A stretch of DNA of 64,000 nt from Thermopetrobacter sp964430935 (GCA_964430935.1 CAYSHK010000039.1:66683-130682), one strand, 5' to 3'. Shown: positions 50,513 through 59,577, counted from the stretch's first letter. Numbers and translations: made by a program. The notes: generated from the sequence alone by a model not told the origin.

Positions 50513-51235
50513 TCAACGACTTGTCGACGATTCCCCGCTCAGCGACCGGACGATTTCCGATGCCGCGGCGACGGGGTCGTCCGCCTGCGTGACCGGCCGG
50601 CCGATCACCAGGATGTCGGCGCCGGCCCGCTGCGCCGCCCGCGGCGTGGCGATGCGTTTCTGGTCCGCCGTCTCCGCTCCCGCGGGGCGGATGCCGGGCA
50701 CCACGGTGAGGAAGTCCGGGCCGCAGACCCTGCGCACCGTGGCGAGATCGCGCGGCGAGCACACCACGCCGTCCAGCCCGCAGGCCCGCGCCAGTTCGGC
50801 CAGATTGGCCACGTGTTCGTCGATGCCGAGCGCTGCGTCGAACCCGATCGCCGCCGCGTCCTCCTCGCCGAGCGAGGTCAGCAGGGTCACCGCGATCAGT
50901 TTCGCCCGCCCCTCCACGGCCTCCGCCGCGGCGCGCATCATCGCCGGCCCTCCGCAGGCGTGCACGTTGACGATGGCCGGAGCCGGATCGAGCCGCATCA
51001 GCGACCGCAGCCCCTGCGCCACGGTGTTCGGGATGTCGTGCAGCTTGAGATCGAGAAACACCGGAATGCCGGCCTCCGCCACGTCGCGGTAGCCGGTCTC
51101 GCCGGCGGCGTAGAACAGTTCCATGCCCACCTTGACGAAATCCGCAATTCCGGCCAGCCGGCGGGCCAGGTCGGCGGCCCATGCCGCGTCCGGCGTGTCC
51201 AGCGCCACGCAGATCCTGGATCGGGTGTCCGCCAT
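50513..51235 (-). CDS. pyrF: Orotidine 5'-phosphate decarboxylase
   Basis: Last step of de novo UMP synthesis. The 240-residue TIM-barrel has the catalytic FLDLKLHDIPNT motif and the phosphate loop in DILVIGRPVTQA. Its ATG and the ubiE stop share one base (TGATG), so the two are translationally coupled. Confidence 0.96.
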   Translation of the reverse strand: MADTRSRICVALDTPDAAWAADLARRLAGIADFVKVGMELFYAAGETGYRDVAEAGIPVFLDLKLHDIPNTVAQGLRSLMRLDPAPAIVNVHACGGPAMMRAAAEAVEGRAKLIAVTLLTSLGEEDAAAIGFDAALGIDEHVANLAELARACGLDGVVCSPRDLATVRRVCGPDFLTVVPGIRPAGAETADQKRIATPRAAQRAGADILVIGRPVTQADDPVAAASEIVRSLSGESSTSR

Positions 51236-52011
51236 CAGATCTTCCAGCCCCAGTGCATGGCCACGGTCCCCGCCGTCATGTTCCGGTAGTTCACGCGCTC
51301 GAAACCGGCCTCCCCGATCATCCCCCGGAAGGTCTCCTGGTTCGGGAACCGGCGGATGCTCTCCACCAGATAGCGGTAGGGGCCGCCGTCTCCGGTCACC
51401 GCCCGCCCCACGGCCGGAATGACGGTGAACGAATAGGCGTCGTAGATCCTCTGCAATCCCGGGACCGCGAGCTGCGAGAACTCCAGGCACATGAAGCGCC
51501 CGCCGGGCTTGAGCACGCGGAAGGCCTCCCGCAGGGCCCGGTCGATGTGCGGCACGTTGCGGATGCCGAAGGCGATGGTGTAGGCGTCGAAGGTGGCGTC
51601 CGCGAAGGGCAGCGCCTCCGCGTTGGCGACCGTGAAGTCGAGCCGGGAGAGGGGGCGGTGTTCCGTCCGCGCCCGCCGCCGGCCCTCCATCAGCATCTGG
51701 GGGGAGATGTCGGCCATGGAGACGCGCACGCCCGTTCCGCCCCTCTCCAGGATGCGGAAGGCGATGTCCCCGGTGCCGCCGGCGACGTCCAGCACGTGGA
51801 AATCGCCCCGTTTCGGCGGATTGAGGGCGGCCACGAAATCGTCCTTCCACAGCCTGTGCAGGCCGCCGGACATCAGGTCGTTCATCTCGTCGTAGCGCTT
51901 CGCCACCTTCGCGAAGACTTCGTTGACGAGAACCTGCTTCTCGTCCTCGGCCACCTCGCGGAAGCCGAAGGAGAGCGTGCGCTCCTCGCCGCCCTTGCGT
52001 GTGTCCGCCAT
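51235..52011 (-). CDS. ubiE: Ubiquinone/menaquinone C-methyltransferase
   Basis: SAM-dependent methyltransferase acting on 2-polyprenyl-6-methoxy-1,4-benzoquinol (and demethylmenaquinol). The 258-residue protein has the SAM motif VLDVAGGTGDIAFRI, YDEMNDLMSGGLHRLWK at the N-terminus and the FEFSQ-like (CLEFSQL) segment. In many relatives ubiE neighbours mutM; here it heads a ubiE-pyrF-recF-gyrB cluster. Confidence 0.95.
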   Translation of the reverse strand: MADTRKGGEERTLSFGFREVAEDEKQVLVNEVFAKVAKRYDEMNDLMSGGLHRLWKDDFVAALNPPKRGDFHVLDVAGGTGDIAFRILERGGTGVRVSMADISPQMLMEGRRRARTEHRPLSRLDFTVANAEALPFADATFDAYTIAFGIRNVPHIDRALREAFRVLKPGGRFMCLEFSQLAVPGLQRIYDAYSFTVIPAVGRAVTGDGGPYRYLVESIRRFPNQETFRGMIGEAGFERVNYRNMTAGTVAMHWGWKI

Positions 52012-52158
52012 CGTGTCCGGTCCCGGTTGTCAGTTCTGGCGCCGTTATAGAGGCTTTGGCGGAGGGCGGCAATGCGGCCCGGCGCACCCTTTAAGAATTC
52101 GATAACCGCAAAAATGTTCTGCATAAGGAACAAATTGAATCGCAATGGAATTGATGAC

Positions 52159-52172
52159 ACATTCGCAATGTG
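52159..52172. promoter_or_regulatory. Small palindrome upstream of the orphan binding protein
   Basis: The perfect inverted repeat CACATT-CGC-AATGTG (52158-52172) and the TGTTC-N8-GAACA repeat at 52115-52132 lie in an AT-rich 208-bp gap between ubiE and the binding-protein gene. Either could be an operator. No match to a known alphaproteobacterial SOS box (direct GTTC repeats). Confidence 0.35.
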
Positions 52173-52219
52173 GGTGATTCGCTGCTCGGGGGCGCGGCAT
52201 GACATGCCAGGAGGGGTCC

Positions 52220-53797
52220 ATGAATGCGAACATCGGGCGATTGAATGCCTTGTCGCGGCGGGGAGGTGCCACCCGGCGCGAATTCCTCGGTCTTGCCATC
52301 GCGGCGGGTCTGGCGCTCCCGGGGGCCGGTTCCGCCCTCGCCGCCGGTCCCAGGCGCGGCGGTGTCTTCCGGGCCGGCCTGGCCTCGGGATCGACCACGG
52401 ATTCCCTCAATCCGGCCACCTGGTCCAACAATTTCATGGCCGATCTCGGCATGGGCGTCTATGCCGATACGCTTTTCGAGATCGATCCGGATTTCAATGC
52501 CGTTCCCAATCTCGTGGAGAGCTACGACCATGATAGGATCGCGCGCGTCTGGCATCTGAAACTGAAGAAGGGCGTGACCTTCCACGACGGGCGCGAACTG
52601 ACCTCCGCCGACGTGCTGGCGAGCATCCGCCATCATGTCGGCGAGAAGACCAAGTCGCCGATGAAGCCCGTGCTTGCCGTGATCGGCGAGATGCGGGCCG
52701 ACGGTGACCACGGAGTGGTCTTCGAACTCAGGTATCCCTATGCGGACTTCCCCTATCTGCTCACCGACTACCATCTGCCGATCCTGCCGGCCCGCGAGGA
52801 CGGACGTCTGGATTGGGAGGCGGGCGTCGGCACAGGTCCCTACCGGCTGGAGACGTTCCGCCCCGGAGAGCGGGTGCGCGGCACGCGCCATCCCGACTAC
52901 CACGGCACGGCCTGGTTCGACGCCGTGGAACTGCTCGTCATCCACGACGTGGTGGCCCGCACGGCGGCGCTCAACTCCGGCGACATCCACTACATGGACC
53001 GCTGCGATCTGAAGACGCTCAATCTGCTGAAACGCAATCCGCAGGTGGAGGTCACCGACATTCCCAGCCTGTCGCACTACACCGCGCCCATGGACTGCAC
53101 CGTCGCGCCCTTCTCCGACGTCAACGTGCGTCTGGCCCTGAAGTACGCCATCGACCGGGAGCAGATCCTGAAAAAGGTGATGTTCGGCCATGGCCGCGCC
53201 GGCAACGACAATCCGCTGGCTCCGTCCATGAAGTACGCCATCGATCCGAAGCCGGTGCACGTCTACGATCCGGACCGGGCGCGCTTCCATCTGAGAAAGG
53301 CGGGTCTGGAGAAGCTCTCCGTGGAGCTCGCCGCCTCCGATGCGCCCTTCGCCGGAGCCATGGATACCGCCCAGCTGATGCGCGAGCATGCGAAGGCGGC
53401 GGGCATCGACATCCGGGTGAACCGGGTGCCTGCGGACGGCTACTGGTCCAACGTCTGGATGAAGAAGCCCTGGTGCTTCTCGCAATGGGGCGGACGGCCC
53501 ACCGCCGACTGGATGCTCTCCGTCGCCTACGCGCCGGATGCACCGTGGAACGAAAGCCGCTGGAAGAACGCCCGCTTCGGCGAACTGCTCAAGGCGGCCC
53601 GCGCCGAGACCGACGACGCCCGTCGCGCCGGCATGTACGCGGAGATGCAGCAGCTGATCCACGACGACGGTGGTGAGATCGTCATCGCCTTCAACAATTT
53701 CGTCTCCGCCGTCAGCCGCAGGATCGGTCATGGCCGCCTGAACGTGAACTACGATCACGACGGCGGATACATGTACAAGCGCTGGTGGTTCGTCTGA
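52220..53797 (+). CDS. Tat-exported oligopeptide-type ABC binding protein (family 5)
   Basis: A 525-residue solute-binding protein of the DppA/OppA family. It carries a twin-arginine signal (RREFLGLAIAAGLALPGAGSALA) and the SBP_bac_5 domain (WHLKLKKGVTFHDG signature; DREQILKKVMFGHG). The ATG at 52220 follows AGGAGGGG. No permease or ATPase genes of the DppBCDF type are adjacent, so it must use a transporter encoded elsewhere or have an unusual role. Ligand unknown. Confidence 0.88.
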   Translation: MNANIGRLNALSRRGGATRREFLGLAIAAGLALPGAGSALAAGPRRGGVFRAGLASGSTTDSLNPATWSNNFMADLGMGVYADTLFEIDPDFNAVPNLVESYDHDRIARVWHLKLKKGVTFHDGRELTSADVLASIRHHVGEKTKSPMKPVLAVIGEMRADGDHGVVFELRYPYADFPYLLTDYHLPILPAREDGRLDWEAGVGTGPYRLETFRPGERVRGTRHPDYHGTAWFDAVELLVIHDVVARTAALNSGDIHYMDRCDLKTLNLLKRNPQVEVTDIPSLSHYTAPMDCTVAPFSDVNVRLALKYAIDREQILKKVMFGHGRAGNDNPLAPSMKYAIDPKPVHVYDPDRARFHLRKAGLEKLSVELAASDAPFAGAMDTAQLMREHAKAAGIDIRVNRVPADGYWSNVWMKKPWCFSQWGGRPTADWMLSVAYAPDAPWNESRWKNARFGELLKAARAETDDARRAGMYAEMQQLIHDDGGEIVIAFNNFVSAVSRRIGHGRLNVNYDHDGGYMYKRWWFV

Positions 53798-53878
53798 TTC
53801 GACGGCCGCCACGGCTCTCCATTCAGCACGGAGCGTTCTCCGGCTCCGCCGGCCCGCCGCTCCACCGCCCGGCGGATG

Positions 53879-53921
53879 GTCCGGCGGCCATCTTCCGTGG
53901 CCGGACGGACGGAGGAATTTT
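53879..53921 (+). terminator. Hairpin after the orphan binding protein
   Basis: GTCCGGC (53879-53885) pairs with GCCGGAC (53900-53906), followed after 11 bases by TTTT. A weak candidate terminator; the surrounding 258-bp gap has many GC-rich repeats and I see no gene in it. Confidence 0.35.
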
Positions 53922-54055
53922 GGGACTCCCCTCGTGCGTGAAATGCGCTAAGGTTGCGACAGGTTGTCCGCGCCGGCCCGCCCGGTGCCGGGACCGACCT
54001 GCAACGGTTCGACAAGAACACGGAATGGACAACACGTTTCGGGAGGCTGCAGAAA

Positions 54056-54829
54056 ATGAGACTGCTCGCGAAGTTCGCCGCCGCCGCGCTGGCCCTCGGC
54101 CTGGCCACGGGCATGGCCGCGGCCAAGGAATGGAAGACCGTGCGCATCGGCACCGAGGGTGCCTACCCGCCCTTCAACTACAAGGATGCCGCCGGCAATC
54201 TGAAAGGGTTCGACATCGACATCGCCAAGGCCCTCTGCGACAAGATGAAGGTCAAGTGCGTCTTCGTCGCCCAGGATTGGGACGGCATCATCCCGGGTCT
54301 TCTGGCAAAGAAGTATGACGCCATCGTGGCCTCCATGTCGATCACCGACGAGCGCAAGAAGAAGGTGGACTTCACCGATCCCTACTACCGTTCGCCGGCG
54401 ACCTTCGTGGTGCCGAAGAACTCGCCCATCACGGACGTTTCGCCCAAGGCCATGGCGGGCAAAACCATCGGTGCGCAGTCCTCGACGATCCATGCCAACT
54501 ATCTCGAGGACAACTACAAGGATTCCACCATCCGTCTCTACAAGACCCAGGACGAGGTCAACGCGGATCTCGCCGCCGGCCGTCTCGACGCCCAGCTTGC
54601 CGACAAGCTGGTTCTCTTCGAGTGGCTGAAGACCAAGGACGGCCAGTGCTGCAAGTTCGTCGGTCCCGCCATCACCGATCCGCGCTGGTTCGGCGAGGGT
54701 GCCGGCATCGCCGTGCGCAAGGAGGACAAGGACCTGAAGGAGATGTTCAACAAGGCCCTGAAGGAGATCCTCGCGGACGGCACCTACGAGAAGATCAACA
54801 AGAAGTACTTCCCCTTCTCGATCTACTGA
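54056..54829 (+). CDS. Polar amino-acid-type ABC binding protein
   Basis: A 257-residue family 3 solute-binding protein (HisJ/ArgT type). The signal peptide is KFAAAALALGLATGMAAA; the mature part begins KTVRIGTEGAYPPFNYKDAA. Typical ligand-pocket segments ASMSITDERKKKVDFTDPYY and NADLAAGRLDAQLADK are present. Likely binds basic or polar amino acids or opines. The ATG at 54056 follows GGGAGG. A strong hairpin separates it from the permease genes. Confidence 0.92.
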   Translation: MRLLAKFAAAALALGLATGMAAAKEWKTVRIGTEGAYPPFNYKDAAGNLKGFDIDIAKALCDKMKVKCVFVAQDWDGIIPGLLAKKYDAIVASMSITDERKKKVDFTDPYYRSPATFVVPKNSPITDVSPKAMAGKTIGAQSSTIHANYLEDNYKDSTIRLYKTQDEVNADLAAGRLDAQLADKLVLFEWLKTKDGQCCKFVGPAITDPRWFGEGAGIAVRKEDKDLKEMFNKALKEILADGTYEKINKKYFPFSIY

Positions 54830-54868
54830 TCGTATTCTCGCCGGGAAGCTGGGAATGACGTCATGATC

Positions 54869-54903
54869 CGGCGGCGGTCCGGTCCCGAGCCGGGCCGCCG
54901 CCG
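54869..54903 (+). terminator. Intra-operon hairpin between binding protein and permeases
   Basis: CGGCGGCGGTCCGG (54869-54882) pairs with CCGGGCCGCCGCCG (54890-54903), with one G-T pair and a seven-base loop. As in the branched-chain-type operon at 16.4 kb it probably raises the ratio of binding protein to membrane components. Confidence 0.6.
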
Positions 54904-54933
54904 TGAATCGGCAGGCGGGACGGGCGCGGATCC

Positions 54934-55641
54934 ATGTGGGATGCTTTGCAACTGCTGTCCTTCGGCGACGGCGGCTGGGGCGACGAGCTTCTGGCCGGCC
55001 TGGAGGTCACCATCGCGCTTGCGCTGGCCACGCTGCCCTTCGGCCTCGCCATGGGGCTGCTGGTGGCCCTGGGACAGATCTCGGGCGAGCCCACCCTGCG
55101 CAGGGCCGCCCGCGTCTACACCACCATCTTCCGCGGTCTGCCCGAGCTTCTCACCATCTTCATCGTCTACTACGGCGGCCAGATGCTTCTCCAGAAGGTG
55201 GTCGGGCTGTTCACCGACGCCTACGTGGAGGTCAATTCCTTCCTCGCCGGCATGCTGGCGCTGGGGCTCGTCTTCTCCGCCTACGCCTCCGAAGTCTTTC
55301 TCTCCGCCTTCCGCGGCATTCCCGCCGGCCAGTGGGAGGGGGCCGCCGCGCTCGGCCTGACCCGCTGGCAGGCCTTCCGCCTGGTGATCCTGCCGCAGCT
55401 GATCCGGCTGTCCATCGGCGGCCTGGGCAACCTCTGGCTCATCCTCACCAAGGAGACGTCCCTGGTCTCGGTGATCGCCCTCGACGAGCTGCTGCGACAG
55501 ACCTCCGTCGCGGTGGGCGCCACCAAGCAGCCGATCCTGTTCTATTCCGTCGCCTGCGCCATCTATCTCGTGCTCTCGCTGGTCTCCTCGCGCGGCCTGG
55601 TGGCCCTCGAGCGACGCGTCAACAGGGGGGAGGCGCGCTGA
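54934..55641 (+). CDS. Polar amino-acid-type ABC permease (HisQ/ArtQ family)
   Basis: First membrane subunit, 235 residues, about five helices. The EAA loop EGAAALGLTRWQAF is in the C-terminal half; GEPTLRRAARVYTTIFRGLP is typical of HisQ permeases. The stop overlaps the next permease start by one base. No ATPase gene follows, unlike most such operons. Confidence 0.92.
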   Translation: MWDALQLLSFGDGGWGDELLAGLEVTIALALATLPFGLAMGLLVALGQISGEPTLRRAARVYTTIFRGLPELLTIFIVYYGGQMLLQKVVGLFTDAYVEVNSFLAGMLALGLVFSAYASEVFLSAFRGIPAGQWEGAAALGLTRWQAFRLVILPQLIRLSIGGLGNLWLILTKETSLVSVIALDELLRQTSVAVGATKQPILFYSVACAIYLVLSLVSSRGLVALERRVNRGEAR

Positions 55642-56498
55642 TGGCCGGCACCGCGGACACCGCCACGGAGGTTCCCGGCATGCGCCGCCCGCCGCCCCCG
55701 GCGCGCCGCTGGACGGGGCGGCGCGTCGCCGGGTGGATCCTCATGTCCCTCTGGATCCTCGCCGGGCTCGGCGCCGCATGGGTGCTCTGGTCCGGGTTCG
55801 ACGGGGAAGTCTTCGGCCGCTATTTCCCGCGCATGCTGGCCGGCCTGTGGATCACCGTGAAGCTGGTGGTCATTCCCATCGCGCTGGGAGCCGTTCTCGG
55901 TCTCCTTCTGGCCTGGGCGCGGCTCTCCGGCAACCGCTTCGCCGACGCGGCTGCCTTCGCCTACATGTATTTCTTCCGCGGCACGCCCATGCTGGCGCAG
56001 GTCTTTCTGGTCTACTACGGCTCGGGCCAGTTGCGTCCGCTTCTGGAGGACTGGGGGCTGTGGTGGTTCTTCCGCGAGGCGTGGTACTGCGTGCTGCTCG
56101 CCTTCACCCTCAACACCGCCGCCTACCAGGCGGAAATCTATCGCGTTGCCATCGCCGCCGTTCCGCGCGGGCAGTGGGAGGGGGCGCAGGCTCTGGGGCT
56201 GTCGCGCCGCGTGACCTTTCTCAAGGTGATCCTGCCGCAGGCCATGATCACCGCCCTGCGTCCGCTGGGCAACGAGATCATCCTCATGATCAAGGGATCG
56301 GCCATCGCTTCCGTGGTCACCATCTTCGATCTCATGGGAGCCACGCGGCTCGCCTTTTCCCGCACGTTCAGCTTCGACGTCTACCTGTGGGCGGCGATGC
56401 TCTATCTGGCCATCGTGGAGACCATGCGCCGTCTGTGGGAGCGCATGGAGGCCCGGCTGACCCGTCATCTGCGCCGCGAGGGGGAGGAAGGCCCGTGA
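55641..56498 (+). CDS. Polar amino-acid-type ABC permease (HisM/ArtM family)
   Basis: Second membrane subunit, 285 residues. The RGTPMLAQVFLVYYG segment and the EAA loop EGAQALGLSRRVTFLK are characteristic. The N-terminal extension (1-25, Pro-rich) is longer than usual. Its stop overlaps the start of the PEP-mutase-like gene by four bases (GTGA), so they are co-translated. Confidence 0.92.
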   Translation: MAGTADTATEVPGMRRPPPPARRWTGRRVAGWILMSLWILAGLGAAWVLWSGFDGEVFGRYFPRMLAGLWITVKLVVIPIALGAVLGLLLAWARLSGNRFADAAAFAYMYFFRGTPMLAQVFLVYYGSGQLRPLLEDWGLWWFFREAWYCVLLAFTLNTAAYQAEIYRVAIAAVPRGQWEGAQALGLSRRVTFLKVILPQAMITALRPLGNEIILMIKGSAIASVVTIFDLMGATRLAFSRTFSFDVYLWAAMLYLAIVETMRRLWERMEARLTRHLRREGEEGP

Positions 56499-57394
56499 AC
56501 GCATCGCCCGCATCCCGCCTGCGCGAACTCCTGAGCCGCGACACCTGCCACGTCATGCCCTGCTGCTGGGACGGTCTGAGCGCCAGTCTCGTCGAACAGG
56601 CGGGCTTCCCCCTCACCTTCATGTCCGGCTTCGCCGTGGCGGCGGCCCGCGCGGCCCTGCCCGACACCGGTCTACTGTCGCTCGGCGAGATCCTCGATAC
56701 CGGACGGGCGGTGACCGGGGCCGTTTCCATCCCCGTGATCGGCGACGGGGACACCGGGCACGGCAATGCCGTCAACGTGCGCCGCACGGTGCGCGAATTC
56801 GCCCGCGCCGGCTTCGCCGCGGTGATGATCGAGGACCAGGTCTCCCCGAAGCGCTGCGGCCATACCGGGGTGAGGGAGGTGGTCTCCTTCGACGAGGCGT
56901 GCATGCGCATCCGCGCCGCCGTGGACGTCCGCCGCGAGGAGGGGCTCGACATCCTGATTCTCGCCCGTACCGACGCCCGAGCCGCCGCCGGTCTGGACGA
57001 GGCCCTGCGACGCGCCCGCGCCTTCTCGGAGCTGGGCGCGGACATTCTCTTCGTCGAGGCCCCGCGCAGCCGGGAGGAGCTGGCCCGGATCCCGCGGGCC
57101 GCGCCCGGCATCCACATGGCCAACATGCTGGAAGGGGGGCTCACGCCGCTTCTGCCGGCGGAGGAGCTGGCCCGCATGGGCTACCGTATCGCCGCCCGTC
57201 CGCTGACCCTCCTCTCCGCCGCCATGCGCACCATGATCGACGTTCTCCGATCCCTCCAGTCGGGAGAGGTCGCACCGGCCGGCCTGCTGGACTTCCCGGA
57301 ACTGCGCCGTCGCGTGGGCTTCGACGCCTACGACGCTCTGGCCGCCCGCTACGCTCTTCGCGATCCCGGTCGTGACGGAGGGGACGGAACCTAG
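56495..57394 (+). CDS. PEP mutase/isocitrate-lyase-superfamily enzyme
   Basis: A 299-residue TIM-barrel of the phosphoenolpyruvate mutase/isocitrate lyase superfamily. The Mg2+-binding GDGDTGHGN motif, the IEDQVSPKRCGH lid (family KKCGH) and the N-terminal MPCCWDGLSASLVEQAGF are all present. Family members cleave or form C-C or C-P bonds: methylisocitrate, 2,3-dimethylmalate, oxaloacetate or phosphonopyruvate. The exact reaction is open. It starts with GTG inside the HisM gene, implying that it acts on a compound taken up by this transporter or simply shares its regulation. Confidence 0.85.
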   Translation: MNASPASRLRELLSRDTCHVMPCCWDGLSASLVEQAGFPLTFMSGFAVAAARAALPDTGLLSLGEILDTGRAVTGAVSIPVIGDGDTGHGNAVNVRRTVREFARAGFAAVMIEDQVSPKRCGHTGVREVVSFDEACMRIRAAVDVRREEGLDILILARTDARAAAGLDEALRRARAFSELGADILFVEAPRSREELARIPRAAPGIHMANMLEGGLTPLLPAEELARMGYRIAARPLTLLSAAMRTMIDVLRSLQSGEVAPAGLLDFPELRRRVGFDAYDALAARYALRDPGRDGGDGT

Positions 57395-57402
57395 CGGCCC
57401 TC

Positions 57403-58035
57403 CTACTGGCTGACCCAGAGAATGCGGGCCATCCAGAGGATGTTCGACAATGGCTCCACCCGGGTTCCGGATTCCGGTGCGAAGGCGGACAGCTCCGCCT
57501 CCGTGGCCGTCAGTCCGCGCAGCAGCCGCACCGTCAGCTTCCCGTCCGCGAACCGCAGCAGGATCCGGTCGCCGGCCCGCACCTCCCTGTCCGGCGAGAC
57601 GACGATCACGTCGCCGTCCCGGTACACCGGCTCCAGCGCGTCCCCCGTGATGCGCAGGGCATAGGCATGGGTGTCGGCCACGCCCGGACAGGGAATCTCC
57701 TCCCACTCGTCGCCGCAGGGCCGCCCGGATCCGTCGAGCCGTCCGCCACGTCCGGCCTGCGCCATGGTCAGGAACGGCACGGTGGTACGCATGCCGTCGC
57801 GCCGCCCCGAACGCATCAGGGCGGTGAATTCCTCCAGCGGCGTGTTGGTGCAGGCCAGGACCTTGGCGAGGCTCTCGGAGGACGGCCAGCGCGGACGGCC
57901 CTTCGCCGTGATGCGTTTCGACCTGTTGAAGGAGGTCGCGTCCAGACCCGCCTTTCTGGCCAGGGCCGAGGTCGAGAGATTGTTCTTTCTGGCGAGCATG
58001 TCTATGGCGCGCCAGACATCCTCATGCGTGAACAT
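57403..58035 (-). CDS. HTH regulator with degenerate S24 (LexA/CI-type) peptidase domain
   Basis: A 210-residue protein with an N-terminal helix-turn-helix (NLSTSALARKAGLDATSFNR) and a C-terminal S24 fold (YALRITGDALEPVYRDGDVIVV, AGDRILLRFADGKLTVRLL). In active family members the nucleophile is Ser in GDSMEP and the general base is Lys in a later MAKELKR-like segment; here these read GDALEP (Ala133) and VRLLR (Arg170). So autoproteolysis is probably lost and the domain likely dimerises only. Similar inactive S24 regulators are common in alphaproteobacteria. Confidence 0.88.
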   Translation of the reverse strand: MFTHEDVWRAIDMLARKNNLSTSALARKAGLDATSFNRSKRITAKGRPRWPSSESLAKVLACTNTPLEEFTALMRSGRRDGMRTTVPFLTMAQAGRGGRLDGSGRPCGDEWEEIPCPGVADTHAYALRITGDALEPVYRDGDVIVVSPDREVRAGDRILLRFADGKLTVRLLRGLTATEAELSAFAPESGTRVEPLSNILWMARILWVSQ

Positions 58036-58195
58036 GATCCATCCAGTCCCCCGGACCGAAGTTGCCCCATTTCCAGTTATAGAGAATAGCCAAAGGTACG
58101 CGGATTGTCCATGCGAAGAAAAAGGCATGCGGTCGGAAACCGGCGGATTTCCGGGGCTTGCGGGAAACAAATCTGCACACGGACTGTAAGGGACG

Positions 58196-59206
58196 CTAAC
58201 CTCTCGCGACAAGCTCGGCGATGGCCTCGCGCACGATGGTGTACTGGCCGGCCGGCCGGTAGCGCGCCAGGTATTCCGGCACCACCGCCTCGATGCCGTC
58301 GGGCTCGATGCCCAGGCCCTCCAGCGTCCGGCCTTCGGTCTTCGCGGCCTCGGAGACCACGTTGTCCTTCTCCAGCATGCGCACCTGGTCGGGCGTGAGC
58401 GGCGCGCCGGGAACGAACTGCATCGGCCAGGCGAGGAGGCGTGCCGGACCGAACGGCACGGGCAGAAGCAGCCGGCGCCGCCGGATCACGGACAGCATGA
58501 ATTCCAGCAGCTCGCGGAACGTCCAGATCTCCGGACCGCCGAGTTCGTAGGTGCGCCCCCCGTGGCCGTTCTCCTCCAGCAGCCGCACCATCGCGGCCGC
58601 GACGTCTCCGACATGGACGGGCTGGAAGCGCGTCCGCCCCCCGCCGATGAGCGGCAGCACGGGCGAGAAACGGCTCATCTCCGCGAACAGGTTGAGGAAG
58701 CGGTCCTCGGGCCCCACGACCACCGACGGCCGCACGATCGTCGCCGTTCCGAAAGCCGCCAGGACCCGCCGCTCACCCTCCGCCTTGCTGCGTCCGTAGG
58801 CGGCGGGCGATCCCGGATCCGCACCCAGGGCGGAGACGTGCACCAGCCTCTCCGCACCGGCCTCCGCGGCGGCGCGCGCCACCGTCTCGGCGCCGCGCAC
58901 GTGCACCGCCTCGAAGGTCTGCCGGCCTCTTTCCGCGAGGATGCCCACGAGGTTCACCACCGCGTGGGAGCCGGCCAGCGCCGCTTCCAGGGAGGCGCGG
59001 TCGCGCACGTTCGCCTGGATGAAGGCGATCTGTCCGGGACCGCCCAGCGGCTGCAGGAAATAGGCCAGATCCGGTCTGCGGCAGACGATGCGGATGCGCC
59101 ACCCGGCGTGGGCCAGCGCCGCCACCGCGTGCCGTCCGATGAAGCCGGAACCGCCGATGATGCTGACGATCCTGCCGTTGCTGCCGGTGCATCCGCTTGC
59201 GGACAT
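58196..59206 (-). CDS. NDUFA9-like NAD(P)-binding complex I-associated protein
   Basis: A 336-residue short-chain-dehydrogenase-like Rossmann protein. IIGGSGFIGRHAVAAL is the NAD(P) site; VHVSALGADPGSPAAYGRSKAEGE and FGPEDRF-like (VGPEDRFLNLFA) segments match the alphaproteobacterial homologue of mitochondrial NDUFA9, an accessory subunit of complex I. The ATG at 59206 follows GAGAGGCACC; the longer in-frame extension is not conserved. No nuo genes are nearby. Confidence 0.88.
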   Translation of the reverse strand: MSASGCTGSNGRIVSIIGGSGFIGRHAVAALAHAGWRIRIVCRRPDLAYFLQPLGGPGQIAFIQANVRDRASLEAALAGSHAVVNLVGILAERGRQTFEAVHVRGAETVARAAAEAGAERLVHVSALGADPGSPAAYGRSKAEGERRVLAAFGTATIVRPSVVVGPEDRFLNLFAEMSRFSPVLPLIGGGRTRFQPVHVGDVAAAMVRLLEENGHGGRTYELGGPEIWTFRELLEFMLSVIRRRRLLLPVPFGPARLLAWPMQFVPGAPLTPDQVRMLEKDNVVSEAAKTEGRTLEGLGIEPDGIEAVVPEYLARYRPAGQYTIVREAIAELVARG

Positions 59207-59317
59207 GGTGCCTCTCCTTCTGCCGGAACGATACCGCCTTTCTTGATACTCCCGCCTCTTGAAAATGGCCAGCGGGATTTGCATATCATGGCATGCGGAA
59301 TTTGCGGATTTTGGGCG

Positions 59318-59345
59318 TTGACAAAATTCGACAGGCGACTATAAC
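59318..59345 (+). promoter_or_regulatory. Strong promoter of tRNA-Leu
   Basis: TTGACA (59318-59323), a 16-bp spacer and TATAAC (59340-59345). The start point would be near 59352, seven bases before the tRNA. The best consensus promoter in the window. Confidence 0.8.
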
Positions 59346-59358
59346 ACGCCTCGCAAGT

Positions 59359-59446
<88 letters not shown>

Positions 59447-59577
59447 TTCATCAGGCACTTTCGCGCGAACCGGCTTCCGTGGCCGGTTTTTCATTTTCGC
59501 GCGGGGCCCCGGATGGCCTATAGTTCCAGTTCCGGACGCGCCGGCGAGGAACCTCGAGCAAGGAAGATCCTGTATCC

